Assembly (NCBI GenBank): GCA_903832075.1
Contig: CAILAF010000152.1
Span: 1 to 9,390, forward strand
DNA length: 9,390 nt
Reading direction: 5' to 3'
Origin: an uncultured Chitinophagaceae bacterium
GTDB taxonomy: Bacteria; Bacteroidota; Bacteroidia; Chitinophagales; Chitinophagaceae
The notes under the pieces are model-generated. The model was not told the DNA's origin. It did no database searches and saw nothing but the letters and a program-made list of their open reading frames with translations. Positions within the stretch are counted from its first letter, which is position 1; the number at the start of each line of letters is the position of its first letter. This document shows, piece after piece, positions 7,168 to 9,390 of this stretch. The position numbers and the translations under genes were made by a program.

Positions 7168-7175
7168 CAAATTTA
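7168..7175 (-). promoter_or_regulatory. Possible -7 box of the acetyltransferase promoter
   Basis: TAAATTTG on the minus strand matches the Bacteroidetes -7 consensus TAnnTTTG exactly and ends 4 nt before the ATG. The start point would fall at or near the start codon. No TTTG lies at the usual -33 distance; only a TTTTAC-like T run is there. In such AT-rich DNA one 4-base-specific match can be chance, so this is tentative. Confidence 0.35.
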
Positions 7176-7274
7176 TAATGAAATATTAAACCATTAGTAA
7201 AACTGTTTAAACATTGCTATTCGGTTTTTATTTTGCAATTTTGCCGCCAGCTTTTGGTTTATTTGTTGAATATA

Positions 7275-7311
7275 GAGGTGGGGTACAAGAGTGCGACGCA
7301 ACGATGATGCC
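7275..7311. other. GC-rich island in the intergenic region before the FAD oxidoreductase
   Basis: These 37 nt contain 22 G or C (59%), while the flanking intergenic DNA is strongly AT-rich. The stretch includes GAGGTGGGGTAC and the short interrupted palindrome TGCG-A-CGCA (7292-7300). It ends 35 nt before the ATG at 7347, so it would lie in the promoter or 5' leader of that gene. No ORF or long hairpin explains the base composition. It could be an operator, an RNA element or a copy of a dispersed extragenic repeat; the sequence alone does not decide. Confidence 0.4.
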
Positions 7312-7346
7312 ATGAATTTATATTGCCGACTACATAAAAAAATATC

Positions 7347-8825
7347 ATGCAAAAAAAGATTGCCATTATTGGTGCTGGTCCTGCAGGATTAACTGCTGCT
7401 TATTTATTAGGCAAAGCAAATCAGGAGGTAACAGTGTTTGAAAAAGATCCACAATATGTTGGCGGTATCTCTCGAACTGAAACTTATAAAGGTTATAGTT
7501 TTGATATTGGTGGTCATCGATTTTTTTCAAAGAGTAAAGAAGTCGAAGATTTTTGGACAGAAATTTTAAGTGATGAAATGCTAGAAAGACCACGCAGTTC
7601 GCGTATTTATTATAATCATAAATTTTTTGCTTATCCATTAGCAGCGTTTGAAGCATTGCGAAAATTGGGAATCATCCAAAGCACTTTATGTGTATTGAGT
7701 TATTTAAAAGCGAAAGTTTTTCCAATAAAAGATCCGAAAAATTTTGAAGATTGGGTAACGAATCAATTTGGAAAAAGATTGTTCAATATTTTTTTTAAAA
7801 CATATACAGAAAAAGTTTGGGGCGTTCCATGTAATGAAATTTCTGCTGATTGGGCTGCGCAACGTATTAAAGGTTTAAGTTTAAGTTCTGCAATTTGGAA
7901 TGCATTATTTAAACCAAAAGCAAGTAGCGGAAACGATAATGTGATTAAAACTTTGATTGATAGTTTTCGTTATCCAAAGAAAGGTCCTGGTATGATGTGG
8001 GAACGTTGTGTTGAAAAAAGTAAAGCATTAGGTGTAAAGATTGAAATGAATACAAGTGTGGAAGAAATTTATTTTGCAAATAATCAATGGGGCGTGAAAA
8101 CCAGCAATGGCAATACTTTGCAAGGGTTTGATTATGTATTATCGTCTGCACCGATGAGAGAATTAGTTGCATCTGTTCATCCAAAATTTCCTGAAAAAGC
8201 ATTTAATGCATCGCAACAATTAAAGTATCGCGATTTTATAACTGTTGTTTTAATCTGTAAAGATGAAGATGCATTTAGTGATAACTGGATTTATATTCAT
8301 GATCCAAATGTAAAAGTTGGAAGAATACAAAATTTTAAAAGTTGGAGTCCTTACATGGTACCGGATGCAAGCATGGCATGTTATGGTTTGGAATATTTTT
8401 GTTTTGAAGGTGATGGATTATGGACAAGTAAAAATGAAGATTTAATTAATCTTGGTAAAAAAGAAATTGAAGAAATTGGTTTAACAAAAGGAGTAAATGT
8501 TGTTGATGGATATGTGGTTCGACAACCGAAAGCTTATCCTGTTTATGATCATTCATACAAAGAAAATGTTGATGCAGTAAGAGAAGCATTAAAAAATTAC
8601 CCGGGATTATATTTAGTTGGACGAAATGGAATGCATAAATATAATAACCAAGATCACAGTATGATGACTGCTATGCTCGCTGCAAAAAATATTATTGCAG
8701 GCAATGAATTATATGATTTATGGAATGTAAATGAAGATGCAGAATATCATGAAGGTGGAATGCGTGGTGAAGAAGAAACAGAAAAAATCAGTGAAAGATT
8801 AGTGCCAACTTCGATTAAGAATTAA
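7347..8825 (+). CDS. FAD-dependent oxidoreductase (UDP-galactopyranose mutase / HemY-like superfamily)
   Basis: This is a 492-residue flavoprotein of the NAD(P)/FAD-binding amine-oxidase-like group. The N-terminal dinucleotide fold is clear: I-I-G-A-G-P-A-G-L (7-15) and the ribose-binding acid E32 at the end of the second strand (V-F-E-K-D). G-G-I-S-R-T (39-44) and F-D-I-G-G-H-R-F-F (52-60) follow, a signature shared with UDP-galactopyranose mutases and protoporphyrinogen oxidase-like proteins. A second FAD contact lies near the C-terminus at G-L-Y-L-V-G-R-N-G (420-428), followed by the helix at 437-450. The C-terminal 40 residues are acidic and polar (Y-D-L-W-N-V-N), and no membrane segment or signal peptide is seen. 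Relatives often sit in polysaccharide or glycoconjugate clusters, but no glycosyltransferase is in this window, so the substrate is undetermined. The start is fixed by the Rossmann strand beginning at residue 4. The gene appears monocistronic: the upstream neighbour is divergent and a terminator follows. Confidence 0.88.
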   Translation: MQKKIAIIGAGPAGLTAAYLLGKANQEVTVFEKDPQYVGGISRTETYKGYSFDIGGHRFFSKSKEVEDFWTEILSDEMLERPRSSRIYYNHKFFAYPLAAFEALRKLGIIQSTLCVLSYLKAKVFPIKDPKNFEDWVTNQFGKRLFNIFFKTYTEKVWGVPCNEISADWAAQRIKGLSLSSAIWNALFKPKASSGNDNVIKTLIDSFRYPKKGPGMMWERCVEKSKALGVKIEMNTSVEEIYFANNQWGVKTSNGNTLQGFDYVLSSAPMRELVASVHPKFPEKAFNASQQLKYRDFITVVLICKDEDAFSDNWIYIHDPNVKVGRIQNFKSWSPYMVPDASMACYGLEYFCFEGDGLWTSKNEDLINLGKKEIEEIGLTKGVNVVDGYVVRQPKAYPVYDHSYKENVDAVREALKNYPGLYLVGRNGMHKYNNQDHSMMTAMLAAKNIIAGNELYDLWNVNEDAEYHEGGMRGEEETEKISERLVPTSIKN

Positions 8826-8844
8826 AAATTGATAATTAATAATT

Positions 8845-8872
8845 AAAGCCATCAGTTATTGATGGCTTTTTT
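8845..8872 (+). terminator. Intrinsic terminator, probably bidirectional
   Basis: AAAGCCATCA (8845-8854) pairs perfectly with TGATGGCTTT (8860-8869) around a 5-nt loop and runs into TTTTTT (8867-8872). It starts 20 nt past the oxidoreductase stop. On the minus strand the same hairpin is followed by TTTAATTATT, so it may also end transcription of the peptidase gene arriving from the right. Confidence 0.88.
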
Positions 8873-8920
8873 ATTTGCAGTTTTTTATCATAGTCATCCA
8901 AATATCTTATTCATCGCAGT

Positions 8921-9390
8921 TTATCTCGCAACACTTGGTATAACAGGCAAACTTTCATTACCGGTTTCGCTTACAGATTGTACACCGAAGAAATAATTAT
9001 CTTTTGAATAAGGTAATTTCATTTCAAGTTCTGTTGTAAAAAATTTCTTTTGCCAAACTGCACTTGTAGTTTCTCTCATTACAATATAATATCCTTTTAC
9101 TTTGCCGTGCTGTGGTGCTTTCCAAGAGAGTGATGTATAATTTTCTAATCTTCTTGTTTGCACTTTTACTTCTTCTGGAATTGATGGTGCTTTTGCTAAG
9201 TTGGCAAGATTAGATAAATTAATTGCAGTATTTTTTCTTAAATATTCAAAGTCAATAAACTCCGGTAAATCTCCGTACTGAATATTATTTTCTTTTCTTA
9301 CATCCTGATGTTGACGATAATAATTTTCATTCATCTCAGTAATTCGTACAGCAGCAAAACCATTTTGCACATAAGGAGAATGATCACCAC
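8921..9390 (-). CDS. M28-family zinc peptidase with C-terminal Fn3 domain (5' end outside window)
   Basis: Only the C-terminal 155 residues are visible; the frame stays open to the right edge, so the true start is outside. A GTG at 9370-9368 could be taken for a start but lies inside the conserved domain: the codons before it read G-D-H-S-P-Y, the expected lead-in to V-Q-N-G-F-A-A-V-R-I-T-E. That block and Y-Y-R-Q-H-Q-D-V-R (visible residues 23-31) match the end of M28 aminopeptidase-like catalytic domains, which use two zinc ions to cleave peptides and are often exported. Residues about 67-150 form a fibronectin type III domain: P-S-I-P-E-E-V (68-74), L-S-W (87-89), K-G-Y-Y-I-V-M-R (98-105) and Y-F-F-G-V-Q-S-V-S-E-T-G-N-E-S (132-146). 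No type IX sorting domain follows. A signal peptide would lie outside the window. R25 stands where some relatives have His (see findings). Confidence 0.85.
   Translation of the reverse strand, partial: GDHSPYVQNGFAAVRITEMNENYYRQHQDVRKENNIQYGDLPEFIDFEYLRKNTAINLSNLANLAKAPSIPEEVKVQTRRLENYTSLSWKAPQHGKVKGYYIVMRETTSAVWQKKFFTTELEMKLPYSKDNYFFGVQSVSETGNESLPVIPSVAR

Noticed and set aside
7312..7413. ATG at 7312 opening a short frame that overlaps the start of the FAD oxidoreductase out of frame, as a possible regulatory leader peptide.
   Set aside because: It runs about 30 codons with no recognisable composition or stall motif, and it is explained by overlap with the real gene.
8821..8844. AT-only string with repeated AATTAAT-like units before the terminator at 8845.
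   Set aside because: It is low-complexity spacer with no regular period or symmetry beyond what the base composition predicts.

Overview
The window is AT-rich, with long A/T tracts between genes, start codons with little or no Shine-Dalgarno sequence, and two matches to the Bacteroidetes -7 promoter box (TAnnTTTG). With the protein flavour (UvrA, an ElaA-like acetyltransferase, an M28 peptidase with an Fn3 tail) this points to the Bacteroidota, most likely a Chitinophagaceae-type chromosome. That placement is inferred from style, not from a database search. No mobile element, CRISPR array, rRNA or tRNA is visible.

Layout, left to right. A possible 3' end of a rightward gene (1-87) lies before a strong hairpin (110-135). 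Next is a leftward methionine/threonine branch unit: a cystathionine gamma-synthase-like PLP enzyme (2632-1499), then homoserine dehydrogenase (1423-167). Upstream of this unit is a complete SAM-I (S-box) riboswitch on the minus strand (aptamer 2926-2812). It has a visible terminator, a competing 9-bp antiterminator and a well-placed Bacteroidetes-type promoter. Divergently, uvrA (3162-6026) encodes a full-length class I UvrA. A second leftward pair follows: an ElaA-like GNAT acetyltransferase (7163-6705), then an unrecognised two-helix membrane protein (6681-6124), 23 nt apart. Facing right, 7347-8825 encodes an FAD-dependent oxidoreductase of the UDP-galactopyranose mutase / protoporphyrinogen oxidase-like superfamily. 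It ends at a bidirectional-looking terminator (8845-8872). At the right edge, a leftward M28-type peptidase with a C-terminal Fn3 domain is cut by the window end (9390-8921).

Functionally, the left third is one regulated unit. High SAM should stabilise the aptamer's P1 stem, free the terminator and shut off the trans-sulfuration enzyme, and probably homoserine dehydrogenase too, because no other promoter or terminator is evident in the 75-nt gap between them. The other genes are housekeeping or accessory functions with no obvious link to one another.

I see no convincing evidence of a wholly new multi-gene system. The points most worth a second look are the riboswitch's expression platform, a GC-rich island before the FAD oxidoreductase, the unknown membrane protein paired with the acetyltransferase, and substitutions at usually conserved positions in UvrA, the PLP enzyme and perhaps the M28 peptidase.
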